NCBI RefSeq assembly: GCF_027943255.1 | Contig: NC_072894.1 | Span: 75,555,601-75,619,600, forward strand | Source of the DNA: Anastrepha obliqua | Lineage: Eukaryota > Arthropoda > Insecta > Diptera > Tephritidae | Direction of reading: 5' to 3' | Length of the DNA: 64,000 nucleotides | Shown: piece by piece, positions 1 to 10,934 of the stretch | How the letters are laid out: the number at the start of each line of letters is the position of its first letter | Position numbering within the stretch: the stretch's first letter is position 1 | Notes under the pieces: generated by a model | Told to the model about the DNA's origin: nothing | What the model saw: the letters and a program-made list of their open reading frames with translations, nothing else | Database searches by the model: none | Made by a program: the position numbers and the translations under genes

Positions 1-30
1 TTTCGACATGGATTAACTCAGCAACATTGC

Positions 31-806
31 ATGGATGAACTTAATTCATTTTTTGGCGATGAAGCTCCAAGGACCAGTGTTTATAGATGGTATGGTGAAT
101 TCAATCGTGGTCGTAGTTCACTCCAAGACGAATTTCGTGAAGGTCATCCAAAATCAGTTGTTGTTCCGAAAACCATTGATGCTGTGCGCGAACTGATATT
201 GCAAGTTCGTCATGTGACCTATCGTGAGATTGAGACAATCTTAGGCATTAGTGGGACCAGCATACATTCAATATTGCATAAACATTTGACTGTCAAAAAA
301 ATTTGTTCGCGTTGGATCCCACACAATTTGTCAATCGCTCAAAAAAAGGCTCGTGTCGATTGGTCGAAGGAAATGCTCAAAAAATACGATCGCGGGACTT
401 CGAAACACGTCTATGACATCGTGACAGATGATGAATCATGGATTTATGCGTATGAGCTCGAAAGTAAACAGCAGTCGACTGTATGGGTGTTTCAAGATGA
501 GCCAAATGAGCTGAGTGGTACACAAACATTTGTTTGCCAGTTGTCTTCCAAGAAATTAGGAAAACCAATCGCCAAAGGCGGATCACTCTTCACCAGGACA
601 ATGCGAGCTCTCACACATCGGCTCAAACAACTGCATTTTTGAGCACCCAAAACAGCGAATTAATGGGTCATCCACCGTCCCGACTTGGCACCGAATGATT
701 TCTTTTTATTCCCGTACGTAAAAAACAAACTGAGAGGTCAACGTTTTTCGACACCTGAAGAAGCAGTTGCGGCATTCAGAGTGCATGTTTTGGAGGTACC
801 TCATTC
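31..806 (+). pseudogene. mariner-like transposase relic, cut by window start
   Basis: Tc1/mariner transposase (DD34D mariner family), a cut-and-paste enzyme acting at TA targets. The first frame carries the helix-turn-helix region (SVYRWYGEFNRGRSSLQDEF, then the TYREIETILGIS second helix unit), the linker motif WIPHNLS and the first catalytic Asp in VTDDESW. The frame then breaks near 525: about 60 codons are missing and reading resumes one frame over with the second-Asp motif (HQDNASSHTSAQ, 584-620). The C-terminal motif NDFFLFPYVKNKL follows at 695-735. The third Asp block is altered (SRLGTNDF where mariners have SPDLAPND). The left end and TIR lie outside the window and I see no right TIR. 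It is dead because of the deletion and frameshift. Family call is confident; subfamily is not assigned. Confidence 0.85.
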
Positions 807-819
807 AGAGCATTTGGCA

Positions 820-2500
820 TTTTTTGCCTAACAAATTAAAACTGAATGTAAATCTAAAATACTTCACATTAGCTGGTGTTCAATTTTCTTTACTTTCGAA
901 CTACTCTTACATTATTATCTTATTAATATTAAGGCTTTTGAAACCGAATATTAATAAGGTAATGATTTTCAATTTCGAAAAAGACTTGGCTTTATTTGTG
1001 TATAAATAACAAAAAAATATATTTATAGTAGCCCTTTCTGCCTATATAACTTTTCAGTATATTTTCAGTTATATTTATGTTTCAATTTTCTAATCATCTC
1101 GTCAACCATCTGTAACATTTATTTCGATCGGCGTCGCACATAAAACATACGAATTTAGTCAAATCACTATTTTAGGTTGCAAGGTGATATCAACTTTTGG
1201 GCTCTTTATTTCATTTACGGTTGTCGATATTTAATAATACTATTTCCCAAGCTTGCTGAAGTGAAGTGCGACTCACTTTCTTAGAACCTCAACGTAAACT
1301 AAATTTCGCGAAAAGAAACCTTTTAGCCACAAATCGATACGTTGCGCTGGAGTTGCGGTATTTTTATAAAAAGGTTTACTGCAGCTTACTCCCTTAAGAA
1401 AAAATTATAATACATTTAAGGCCTGAAATCAAAAACCCATTCACGCTCCTTTTATAATATAAAAATAATATATAATATTATAGAAAAAGCTGTACTCCAG
1501 AAGCGTCTTCAAATGGCATCCACAGATATACTGTTCGATTTAAAACGATTGTGATTTTCTTTTCGCTTTGCATGTGGAATAATTGTCAAGAAAAACTCGA
1601 GGCCAGCGTATAAAGTAAATTTTGAAAGCTTGTATTTCTTGCATATATGTATGTCCTCGTACAGATTTCTGTTGTACATTGAAAAGTTAATTTTTTTCTT
1701 TATTATTGCTTATTCTATGAACTCAAGTTTCTTACAGATTGATTACAACGAAAATTAGCATAATTATCGACCAAAATATAAATTCCTACAAAATTTATTT
1801 AATAAAAAAAAAACGTTTTGGAGCTGAAAAATCTAATTGGATAAAATCCGAAAATAGTAATTAAATTCACCTAATGCTCGAACAAAAAGAGCAGTACGCG
1901 CATACTCCGTTTTACATTTAGCTCCATCATTAGGTAAAGAGCTGCGAATTTCACACTGTGGTGTATTGAATAATGAATTCTTTCCAAAAGAAATAAGCAG
2001 TCCTTCCATTTATGATGTTATAATCAAATGAAAGCGGGAGAACTGATCTTCTGACTTCGAAAGACTTTACGCTAATCAAAAGCAAACCAGACTGGCATGC
2101 AGAAATTCGCACAACAAAGCGCAGTGAGGATGGAGCGTGTTTAAGAAAATGTTGTTGGACCCGTTCAATTCGGTTTATATAGGTTTTATGACTTTGTCTT
2201 CAAATGAAGGTAGCAAAGTCCAATGGGATTTTGGCACAATTTCGCCTCACAAACCCCATACGGAGTAAGCTTTCGAAATAATATGACATATCTTTAGTAA
2301 ATGAAAAATACTCAAAAAAATAACCCCAAGATCTATAATTTTATCCAAACTTTGTAGCGAAGAATGACAAATATTGTTAGAAGTCCGCAAGCTATTGTGA
2401 TGTTTAGAGAAAACCGAGAACTAGCAATCCAAAGTTCCCAACCGTCAATGCTATTTTGCAGCATCAACATCAAAAATCGGACTAAAGAAACACAGCTACT
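820..2500. other. AT-rich stretch, nothing recognised
   Basis: About 1.7 kb of AT-rich DNA with many stops in all frames. The short frame at 767-1009 has no motif and only overlaps the mariner tail. I see no TIR, promoter or RNA gene here. Confidence 0.5.
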
Positions 2501-2504
2501 TACC

Positions 2505-3545
2505 AGGTTGTCCAGTAAGTTTTGCGGTTCGATAAGAAAGGGCGGCACGGCTAGCCTTTTGTTTTTGTTATGTTGGTACACCTTTCATATGCACGTATGT
2601 GAAGTTTAATTTCAATCCGTCAATTCATTCTTTGTCTACAAGCCATTGGGTGTCAACGTGTCACAGTCTTATCTACGATGGGAAAAAAGTTTTAAATTTT
2701 TATTTTTGAAAGGTTTTAAAGAAGAATAAATTTATGAATGAATGTTAAAAGTATAATGGACTTCTTTAGTACAATAGTAAGATGGGTTGCGGAATTTTAA
2801 CGTGGTCGTAAAAGCCTTGAAGACGAGCCACGCAAAGGACGTCTAAAAAAACAACAACATCAGAAATTGCAGAAAATATACAGGAAATCGTCTGGGAAAA
2901 TCGCCAAGTGTCTGAAAGAGATTTAGCAAAAGCCCTAGACAACTCATTGGTCAGTGTAAGTAGCATTTTGACTGAAGTATTGGGTGTTAGGAAGATGTGT
3001 GCACAATGGGTTCCCATTCGCTAACAGTGAAACCAAAACACATTCGAATGTGACCTTCTTAGCAACATTTAGAGCACTTTCGAAAGGATAAAGAGTATTT
3101 TATGTCTCAATTTACCCAATTCAACATTATCATTAAATCTTCTTCAGCTCCGAGGCGCGTTCGTGTCCGGAAATCGGCCAAAAAGGTGTTTTCAGTTCTT
3201 TGGAATGCAAAAGGATTTTTGTATGTGGATTGCTTGCAAACTGGTAAAACAATAAATTCAGAATATCACTGTAATCTTTTCGATCAGCTGAAGGAAAAAT
3301 TCGTGGAAAAAGACGCAGCTCGCAAAAGAAAAAAATGGCCCCTAGCCACGTCCATCTGTTTTCTAAAAGATCTGTTTCTATCCAGACCTAAAAAAATTCA
3401 TTCGTGGAAAGCGTTTTTCATCAAATGATGAGTTCATAACTGCTGTGGAAGCGTATTTTGCAGCCCTTCTAGATTCTCACTTCAGGGATGGAATTCATAA
3501 ATTGGAATCTCGTTGAAACAAGTGTAGTATGTCATTTATACAACA
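2505..3545 (+). pseudogene. mariner-like transposase relic
   Basis: A second, more decayed mariner. Coding starts near 2780 with a frame-broken N-terminal helix region (RWVAEF, RGRKSLEDEPRKGR). It continues at 2856-3020 in another frame with the second HTH unit (SEIAENIQEIVWENRQVSER, then a stretch ending KMCAQWVP). After several breaks the catalytic domain appears at 3150-3330 (KVFSVLWNAKGFLYVDCLQT, GKTINSEYHCNLFDQLKEKF). The C-terminus lies at 3385-3515 (KKFIRGKRFSSNDEF, AALLDSHFRDGIHKLESR). The middle Asp block is mostly lost. The sequence at 2503-2520 (accaggttgtccagtaag) could be the left TIR, but I found no matching right end. It differs clearly from the copy at 31-806, so it is a separate mariner lineage. 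No intact frame survives. Confidence 0.75.
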
Positions 3546-5230
3546 AAACAAATAATGTGGATCCTAGTATTTATATTATCTTGCTCTCGCAAAAAGAGGC
3601 GAAGAAATGTTCAGAAGAAATACCGCCAATTGTTTTAACGCTATTTCCTGTAAATAAGTATGACTTACTCCAATTTACAAACACAGTACGAAAGCCTATA
3701 CTTTGGAAAATATGGTATGTTGGAACATTCGTCGATTTATTCGTTTAAGTAAATACATAAATGCATGTGTACTTTTATTTTTTCGTAGATTCAATCAAGA
3801 GCTACACTTTCAAATATTTTGTGTGCAGCGAAACTAGTCTTCTTCCTTTTACCTTCTAATTATCATTAAAAAATTTTGTTTTTATTTCAATTTGCTTTAG
3901 CAATAGCAGCTCGAGGAGGTCAAGAGATCAACTCAGTAAAACACCATGCCACAAATGAGTTTTTATCTCTCTAATGCGCTTCTGTTCTTTAATCGCCAAG
4001 CAAATGTTTTACAAGAAAAAATAAAAAAAATATTTTTAAACATTGGAAAACTTTTACTCAATCCACCCCTTTACGAATTTCTAGATCCGCTAGTGCATGA
4101 ATGTATAGGTATATTAATGTGAATATGTATTTGTACCACTATGCCACACTATGCTGCAGATGCCACCATTGCGATAACGAGCACAAAATTCAAAAATTAA
4201 ATCTAAATGAAATTGCTTGGCATCTGTTGTGGCAGCAGGCAAGTGCAATAGTAAAATAGGCGCACAATCGCTCATATATGTATGCATATGTATGAGTGTG
4301 TGTGCGAGTATAAATGCACAATTGCCTATGATACATGCATGCACACTATGCGTGTGTGTGAGTATGTGGCGCACATGTATAAAATTAAATAAAAATTTGG
4401 TGTGATTTCATGTGTGCCATCGTGAAAATTAGCTTATGAATTATAACGTCACGTTGGCTGTCCATTGGTCGTCTTTGACGTCCGCCGTCTCATACCACGG
4501 GCGATTTATGCGGTTTTGACATTTTCCGATTTGTCGAAAATTTATTAGAAAATTAATAATATAAATTTGAAAAGCGGTGGTGAGATCAACGTACATGAAT
4601 TTGCAATTACTTGCGCGATATTAACAAAATTTTGGTAGCTTTTTGTAGCCATTGGCAAATTTAGTGAAATAAACTCGGGTGTTAAATCATAAATAAAACT
4701 TTGATAAAAGCAACGCTAAATTAAGGGTATCTGAAAATAAGTAAATTGCGTGCTAAATTTTAGCATAGTTGTCTAAAATTGGTCACTAAATATGTTGGCC
4801 TCAAAATATGCACTTGTTTGATGTACAGGGATTGTGCCTTGGTTCCTCATATTGCAAAAATATAATCTTTTTTCGGAAAATGCATGACTTTTCTCAAGGC
4901 ATCTGTTGAAAACCTTTATCTCAGCTTTAACCTCCAAGCGTTCTTTGTGTTGACTCGACACAATTTTCAAATTGAAGTGCAGATATCTTTAATTTTGGTA
5001 TTCGAATTAGTTTTGAATTTTGGCTCAACGTCAAAGTCATAATCGAACTTTTAATATTCTTTTTTTTGCCGGTAGATGTCATTATAAACGCAAAGAAGGA
5101 GCCTACCTGGGCCATATATGCCGAAATTATAAGTATAATTAATAAGTATAATTATAAAAGATAATAAGGTTTTTTGACAGATCACGCATGACTACTGCCA
5201 AACTATATACATATGGTACATTATTTTTTT
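3546..5230. other. AT-rich stretch, nothing recognised
   Basis: No coding motif in any frame. It holds TG/TA-rich simple sequence around 4260-4380 (runs of gtgtgtg and atatgtatg), which creates overlapping short frames on both strands. The short minus-strand frames near 4770-5115 have no recognisable motif. Confidence 0.5.
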
Positions 5231-5234
5231 AGTA

Positions 5235-6015
5235 TTCATTTACAATTCGTGATATAAGAACTTGCGTCTCAACAACGTTTAGCAATCGTACAATTATATT
5301 CCAAAATCGACGCTCTGTGAAAATGTTCATCGCGTGCTCGAGCCAACTTATGAGGTTCAATGATGAGGCCAATTTTTGGTTTAAGGGCTACGTCAATAAG
5401 CGAAATTGCCATATTTTAGCTGAAGAGAAGTCCAAAGCCATTCAAGAACAGCCATTACATCCATTGAAAACCGCCATTTGGGGCAACCTATGGGCTAGGA
5501 GAGTCATCGGCCCATATTTGTTCAAAGACGGGGCTGGCGTCAGTGTACCAGTAAATAATAAACGCTATGGCGCAGTGATAAACGACTTTTGCATGCCGGA
5601 AATTGAAGCCAGTGATCTCCACTACATTTCACTCCAGACGGTGCTACTTTCCATACAGTCCGTGAAACAATATATTTGCCAGAGACGCGATCACCACCAA
5701 GATCGTGTGACATCACACCTTAGGATTTTTATGTGTGGAGGTATGTAAAGTCAAAATTGTTTGTGGATAAATCTGCTTCAGTTGAGGCATTGGAACCCAA
5801 CATTACTAAAGCTCTTCACGAGATACCGACCGCAGTCCTCCAGAGAGTCACTCAAAATTGGTGTTTACGATTGGCCGAATTACGGCGCAGTTGCGACCAA
5901 AATTTGAAAGGGATTATCTTTAAAAATAAATTCCATGAATGATTCTATCCAAAAATAATGAAGATTGCTCAATCAGTTTGAATTTCCGTTGTTTTATTTC
6001 AATTTAATATCCGTA
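5235..6015 (+). pseudogene. DD41D (rosa-type) transposase relic, copy 1
   Basis: Tc1/mariner transposase of the DDE_3 type. A short N-terminal HTH piece at 5256-5340 (QQRLAIVQLY, then RRSVKNVHRVLEPTY in another frame) joins directly to the first catalytic Asp region at 5353-5400 (FNDEANFWFKGYVNKRNCHI). Next come WGNLWARRVIGPYLFKDGAG and NNKRYGAVINDFCMPE at 5478-5605. The second Asp block is decayed (DGATFHTVRETI in a shifted frame near 5637) and the C-terminal WRYVKSKLFVDK block sits at 5734-5770, ending in LKGIIFKN near 5930. The rest of the HTH and the linker are missing, as in other copies in this window. TIRs are not recognisable. It lies tail to tail with the minus-strand copy that follows. 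Confidence 0.8.
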
Positions 6016-6059
6016 TATATACGTGAGTGGATTGGAGTTCAAAATATTAGTAATCTTTG

Positions 6060-6430
6060 GGAGTTAGCCAGAAACAGATTCAATTCGCTATAGCGTTCAT
6101 AATTCACTGTTACACTGACGGCAGTCTCGTCTTTGAGAAAATATGGGCCGATAATTCCTCCAGCCTATAGCTCGCACCAAATGGTTGTTTTCAATGAATG
6201 TAATGTTCTTGAATGGCTTTGGGCTTCTCTGCAGATAAAATATGGCAATTTTGCTTGACGGCTTTGTTGGGAACACCCAAATATGTACCAATTTGTTCGA
6301 TAACTTGTTGCTATCTTGAAGGTAATTCTATACTGTGTCTCTGATCGAAACCCTCATACTTATTGGCAAAAAGCTGTGACAGTGAATTTTCCAAAATTTC
6401 TATTGAGGCGAATTTTTCACAATAAAAATG
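6060..6430 (-). pseudogene. DD41D-type transposase fragment, copy 2
   Basis: Read on the minus strand, the sequence falls into the part of the DD41D transposase just after the first catalytic Asp: KQNCHILSAEKPKAIQEH, then GASYRLEEL and AHIFSKTRLPSV. These correspond to NKQNCRIWS...NPQAIAET and GGIIGPYFF...AGHNVTV in the better copy at 7.9-8.8 kb. It has several stops. Neither the second nor third catalytic Asp nor a C-terminus is present, and no TIR is visible. The call rests on about 60 aligned residues. Confidence 0.6.
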
Positions 6431-7162
6431 TATCACCTTCCTCTTCAGAAATTGGTCCATATTCTTGCGATTAAGCAGCGATTCGTGATGAATAACTGGA
6501 TTTTAAATTGTTTTCAAGCAGTGAAAAGTGCAAGGCGCGCCTTCGGGGACATTGTCCGCAAAAAGTTCAATACACCTAGCGCGGCCGTGAATGTAATTCT
6601 GTTATGGAATTTTTAAGAGTGAACATTTTATCCTTACAGAAAACTGCATTCGACGATAACAGAGATCCGTTATGTGAATAAAGAAGGGCCTAAAAACGAA
6701 TTAGCCGATATTTTGAAGTTTAGCAGATACACAATGAGATTTGTAAAAAGACAATTTAAAAAATATAAATATATGCTTTGTCTATAAACATTTCTTAGTT
6801 CTAAAGCAATATTTTGTACTTCAGAGTCTTTTTGTGATTACTGGTCTATTCATAAAGACTATAAAGGATGTTGGAGAACATTTCTTTATACCTTAAGAAA
6901 TCTAGGATTTACTGTTGAAAAGAAACACTTTATCTAACACGCATATACTGGAAAGCAAAAATAAAACTATGTCATACTTAAGAAATAGTCAAAGCATGCG
7001 TATCACTCATACAGTCCTCGCATTTTCCCAAATTTACCTACTTTCCCTGAAAAATCTCATTCTTTAAACTCAAAAACTTATCCTTTCCATCCTGCGGAAG
7101 TAGCACAATAATCAGCGCATTACTTGCATTGTGGCTGCCAAAACAAGCAAAAAACTTTTTCT
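6431..7162. other. unassigned; possible HTH remnant at 6440-6600
   Basis: A 62-codon plus-strand frame at 6428-6616 contains KQRFVMNNWILN and SARRAFGDIVRKKFNTPSAA, which is faintly like the first helices of Tc1/mariner transposases (an AQRAFR...F-type motif). The resemblance is weak and there is no catalytic domain nearby. The rest to 7162 is AT-rich with nothing recognised. Confidence 0.25.
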
Positions 7163-7475
7163 TTGGCACAGGCACAAATGCATTAGCGGCGCCAGCAAAA
7201 GGAAGCGGGCAATCGCGGTAATAGCGCAGGATCACCAAATTTAGCGAAGTCCTCAACCATCTGTGTGATCCTTCTGCTAGAAACTTGTGAAACACAGATG
7301 GCGCTCTAAACAGTTAGAAGCCGTTGCAACGACAGGTGAGCATTCCCACTATTTAGGACTGATGGCGGCAGGCTAATCACCTACGCTGTCAGAAATGAAA
7401 TAGATTAATGAAACCAACACAAGACAAGTCTTGTCGAGGGCCTATACTCCCGAGAGGAGTGAACAAGGAAAAAAG
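7163..7475 (+). repeat. SINE-like repeat or LINE 3' end, copy 1
   Basis: This stretch is clearly related to 25597-25880: both run from a cacagg..cacatt start through aagcg.gcaatcgcggtaat, then ccaccaaatttagc.aagtcctc, ggcggcaggctaatcacctac and ctgtcagaaa. Both end with cctat.ctcc....ggagtgaa followed by an A-rich tail. The terminal motif matches the C-terminal codons and stop of RTE-like LINE ORF2 (A-L-C-S...), seen again near 27705 and 34850. It is either a SINE sharing a LINE 3' end or the 3' remnant of such a LINE. I could not find convincing Pol III boxes. Confidence 0.55.
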
Positions 7476-7882
7476 ATATATATATAAATGATTCTACATC
7501 CATATATATAAGTGAAGTGTCAAAAGTGCCGCTAAATTTTAACCAAAATAAAAAGGGCGTATTTGGGGTGTTTTTTGGATGGAGTTGCCATATATTGTTT
7601 AGTTAAGAAATTATTACAATACAATTTTATAATATGAATTAAGTAAATCTACTTTTTAAAGCTGCTTTCGACAAAAGCCTCTATTGATTTTAGAAATTTA
7701 TTTCACCACGTCACCCGCGTAATCCCTACAACGGTCTGTATGTATGTTAATATGTTGATTTTTTCAAATGCACGGAACAAAAATCCATTGCATAATTTTC
7801 TTGAATTTTTTTATTAGGCTGCCTGTGCATCCACTATCATTGTGCGCAGAGAACCACTTCAATAAATATATGCATGTACATA
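7476..7882. other. AT-rich stretch, nothing recognised
   Basis: A short (TA)n run follows the repeat tail at 7475-7490. Otherwise AT-rich DNA without motifs up to the TIR at 7883. Confidence 0.5.
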
Positions 7883-8794
7883 AAGGGTGTTTTTTTTAGA
7901 GGTTAGGATTTCAAGTTGGAACTACTTTTTTCGTAGATGGTATTTTTGACAGCTGTCACTTGATTTATGCTCAATTTGGTTTGCCATTTCATAATGAATA
8001 GACTTACACCTGAACAACGTTTGCAAATCGTGCAAATTTATTACGAAAATAATGGTTCGGTTCGCGCGACGCATCGAAGAAAATTTTGTTCAGCGATGAA
8101 GCTCACTTTTGGTTGAATGGGTATGTCAATAAGCAAAATTGTCGCATTTGGAGTGAACATAATCCACAAGCCATTGCTGAGACGCCGTTACATCCTCAAA
8201 AAGTCACTGTTTGGTGTGCTCTATGGGCAGAGTGCTCATTGGTCCATATTTCTTTAAAAATGAAGCCGGCCATAATGTTACAGTCAATGGAGAGCGCTAT
8301 AGACTAGATTAATGACTTTTTCGTACCTGAATTGGACGATGTCGATGTGGACGACCTTTGGTTCCAACAAGACGGCGCTACATGCCATACAGCCAACGCA
8401 ACAATCGATTTATTGAAGGAAACTTTTGGTGAGCGCATTATCTCGCGCCGTGGACCTGTGGCGTGGCGATATAACACCGCTGGACTATTTCTTGTGGGGC
8501 TATGTGAAGTCGCTTGTCTACGCAGATAAGCCCGAGACGATTAACGTCTTGGAAGAGAATATTCGGCGCGTTATTGCTGACATACGGCCCCAATTGCTGC
8601 AAAAAGTGGTCGAAAATTGGGCCTCTCGGCTGGAATTTATTCGAGCCAGCCGCGGCGGCCACTTGCCCGAAATCATTTTTAAAACATAATGGCAAACCCT
8701 TATCTTTATAATAAACCTAAATTCTTGGCCATAACATTAAATTATATACGTTTTATTTCATCTTGAAAACCTAACCTCTAAAAAAAACACCCTT
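7883..8794 (+). mobile_element. DD41D (rosa-type) transposon, complete ends, copy 3
   Basis: A 912-bp element with long TIRs. The left end (7883-7915, starting aagggtgttttttttagagg) is repeated inverted at 8762-8794 with a single visible mismatch. Both ends are flanked by the dinucleotide TA (7881-7882 and 8795-8796), the expected Tc1/mariner target duplication. The transposase inside is internally deleted (see the next entry), so the element is non-autonomous now. Its right end abuts the (ATC)n tail of a minus-strand LINE, so one inserted against the other. Near-identical TIRs suggest it is among the younger DNA transposons in the window. Confidence 0.9.
7994..8689 (+). pseudogene. DD41D transposase, internally deleted
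   Basis: The start codon at 7994 gives MNRLTPEQRLQIVQIYYENN, the first HTH helices, up to SVRATHR near 8080. There the reading jumps straight to KILFSDEAHFWLNGYVNKQN (first catalytic Asp, 8084-8145): about 140 codons are lost and the frame shifts. Then come VTVWCALWA (8206-8232) and DVDVDDLWFQQDGATCHTAN (second Asp, 8340-8400). The third block is damaged: after SRRGPVAW a few bases are missing and LTPLDYFLWGYVKS resumes at 8470. The C-terminus runs to GGHLPEIIFKT, stop at 8687-8689. Allowing for the damaged third block, the second and third Asp are about 41 residues apart, which defines the DD41D class. Confidence 0.88.
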
Positions 8795-8796
8795 TA

Positions 8797-8817
8797 TATC
8801 ATCATCATCATCATCAT
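8797..8817. repeat. (ATC)n microsatellite, LINE tail
   Basis: Seven ATC-type units sit exactly between the TA of the DD41D element and the 3' end of the minus-strand LINE. Read on the minus strand it is a (GAT)n 3' tail, typical of LINE groups that end in simple repeats rather than poly(A). Confidence 0.7.
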
Positions 8818-9660
8818 TCCTTCGCCTCCGTCGTGGAATATGGGACCAAAGTAAAATTTTTCCATTTTGTGCGATTCCCGGATATATTTTTTTACTTGCT
8901 GCCAGGTCATTCTTTTGCCCACCACTTTGTATTCCTCTTTGATGCAGCGTCGTCAAGAGCCCCTAGGTCTGCCTCTTCTGTGCTGTACTTGGGGGTTCCA
9001 GTCCAGCGCTTGTCTGATGATTTCAGTACCACCTTTCCGTAAAGTATGGCCAAGCCATCTCCGTTTACGTTCTCTTATTTCAGCAATTTGTTTTTGATGG
9101 CATCGAAGATGCAATTCGGTGTTAGGTATCCAGTTGTTTGGCTACCAGATACGTAGAATGCGTCGGTTCACGAACACTTGAAGATTCTGTACAATTTCCG
9201 CAGACAGACGCCATGTTTCACAGACGTAGAGCAGAACTGATTTAACATTGGAGTTGAAAATCAATCCGTATTTTTGTTGTAATGTGCATTTGTTTAGACT
9301 GCCACACCGGACGAAGGTTTGCAAATGCATCTCTTGCTTTTTGCAATGTTTTAGATATCATACATCCTTTTGCATCCGCAGTGAATTGACATTTTCAATA
9401 TTTTCCTCTCCGATATGTGCTGCCAAATGCTTGCATTGATTTTAAGTCCAGCGGCACTAGAATGTTTTACGAGATCATTCAACTTGCTTAGCATATCCGA
9501 TTTGCGTTGAACGAATATAACGAGTCCAATCAGCAAAATCTAGGTCTTCGAGATGTTCCATTGAAATCGGATGCCATAGCATTACTCTTTTTTCTGCATT
9601 GTCGGTTGATCTAGTTAGTATCTCGTCGATTACAACAAGTACATAAACACATACTAAAAA
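8797..9660 (-). pseudogene. LINE reverse transcriptase C-terminal fragment
   Basis: Non-LTR retrotransposon ORF2 on the minus strand, 5' truncated and frame-broken. From the top: HPISMEHLEDLDFADW (9600-9526), where the catalytic F-A-D-D box of the RT has become F-A-D-W. Next QRKSDMLSKLNDLVKHSSAA and GLKIN (9510-9435). Then KYGLIFNSNVKSVLLYVCET and LQVFVNRRILRIW (9270-9142), which is the RT thumb and connection. The protein end, IPRRRRRND, runs into the (GAT)n tail. The product would be a 3' part of a CR1/RTE-type polyprotein. The missing start is normal for LINE insertions; the stops show it is old. Confidence 0.8.
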
Positions 9661-10565
9661 AAATGCCAACTACAAACAAAAATGAACCTTTGTAAGTATT
9701 TTATGTTTATAATATATTTCATTTTATACGCAAGCGAAGGCGCGTGCACCGGCTAGTAATTGCAACAAACTCAAAATATTTTCACGCACAACTACCCACA
9801 AACAAATTATTTGCATACAAATAAAATCTACAACACTAATTTCTCCATTTTATTATCTATTTTTAGAGAGAAGCGAGAGCTGGCGGCGTTCAAAGACAAA
9901 ACAGCAACTGCCACTAAAGGCACTACGACACATTTACATACTAGGTAAATAGGTGTAGCAACAAACAAACTTACGTGGATATATCAGAAAATCTAAAGCG
10001 CTATAAAAATTGCGATTGCATTTGGCGGTAGCAATTATTGCAGTGCTCTAGGCGTCGGCGGCAATTTTACACCAACGTCCGACGGATTTTATTGCAAATG
10101 GCCTATGTGGCTGTCAAGAGCCAGCAACTGCAAAACATTAAATGATAAATATAATATAATATACACATGCCACTTGCGAGTGGCAAACATATGAGTATAT
10201 TATTTGGTATATCAGGGTATGGATTAGCGGTTCATATACCAAAAGCTGTAGTTGCAGAAGTCCCGCGAGAGAAAATAGAACTAGTGGACCAAACTAGAAC
10301 AAATTCAGCAATTGAAAATCACTTGCTGCTCACGTTGCGAATATTGATATCTCACAAAGCTGGGTAGTGGGACGCAGCAGACCAGTTTGGTTTGAGAACT
10401 TTCGAGACAAACAAAGTTATGGTGCCACATTTTATTACTACTCAAAAGGGAATTATACAATTTGTAAGACATAATTTGGTAAATTAAAGTAAAAACATTT
10501 AAAATATAAATTAAAATTGTAGTAGGAGCAGTGTGAGCTAGAATCCATTACTGATTTCCATTTAC
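9661..10565. other. unassigned non-coding stretch
   Basis: CA-rich and AT-rich DNA. Short frames at 9760-9948 and 10167-10367 have no recognisable motif or neighbouring repeat. Nothing supported. Confidence 0.5.
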
Positions 10566-10791
10566 AAGGTGGCACAATTTTGGTTTTAAATACATTTTTT
10601 ACTAAATAAGAAAGAAAAATATGATTTTGAGTGATGGAAATCTTTATTTCAACCTTAACGAGCTTCATTGCTTGTCTGCTTTGCTTGTATACTGCAGCTG
10701 TCTAAATCATAAGTGTCAAAAATGATTGGCGTAGACACCATTTACAGAAATAATAAATCTTCCGATATGGTGATTGATTTTGTGCCACCCC
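10566..10791. repeat. short TIR element (MITE), copy 1
   Basis: A 226-bp repeat, also found at 32095-32316. The left end (aggtggcacaatttt) and right end (attttgtgccacccc) are inverted copies. The two genomic copies share atgattttgag.gatggaaat in the middle and gacaccatttaca near the right. No coding capacity. This is the size and structure of a MITE; its parent transposase is not identifiable. Confidence 0.65.
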
Positions 10792-10934
10792 GTATTTGTA
10801 ATTCGTCGATTTTAATACTGATTGGGAGCTATCGATAAAAAAATTGCTGAACGTACTAATTATAAATATCCTCTGCCAAATTCAATACTATCAATCTTAA
10901 ATTATGGAGGGAACACTTCTTGGACCTGTTAAAC

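Noticed and set aside
767..1009. 80-codon frame after the first mariner
   Set aside because: Starts in a shifted frame inside the mariner C-terminus and continues through AT-rich DNA; no motif of its own.
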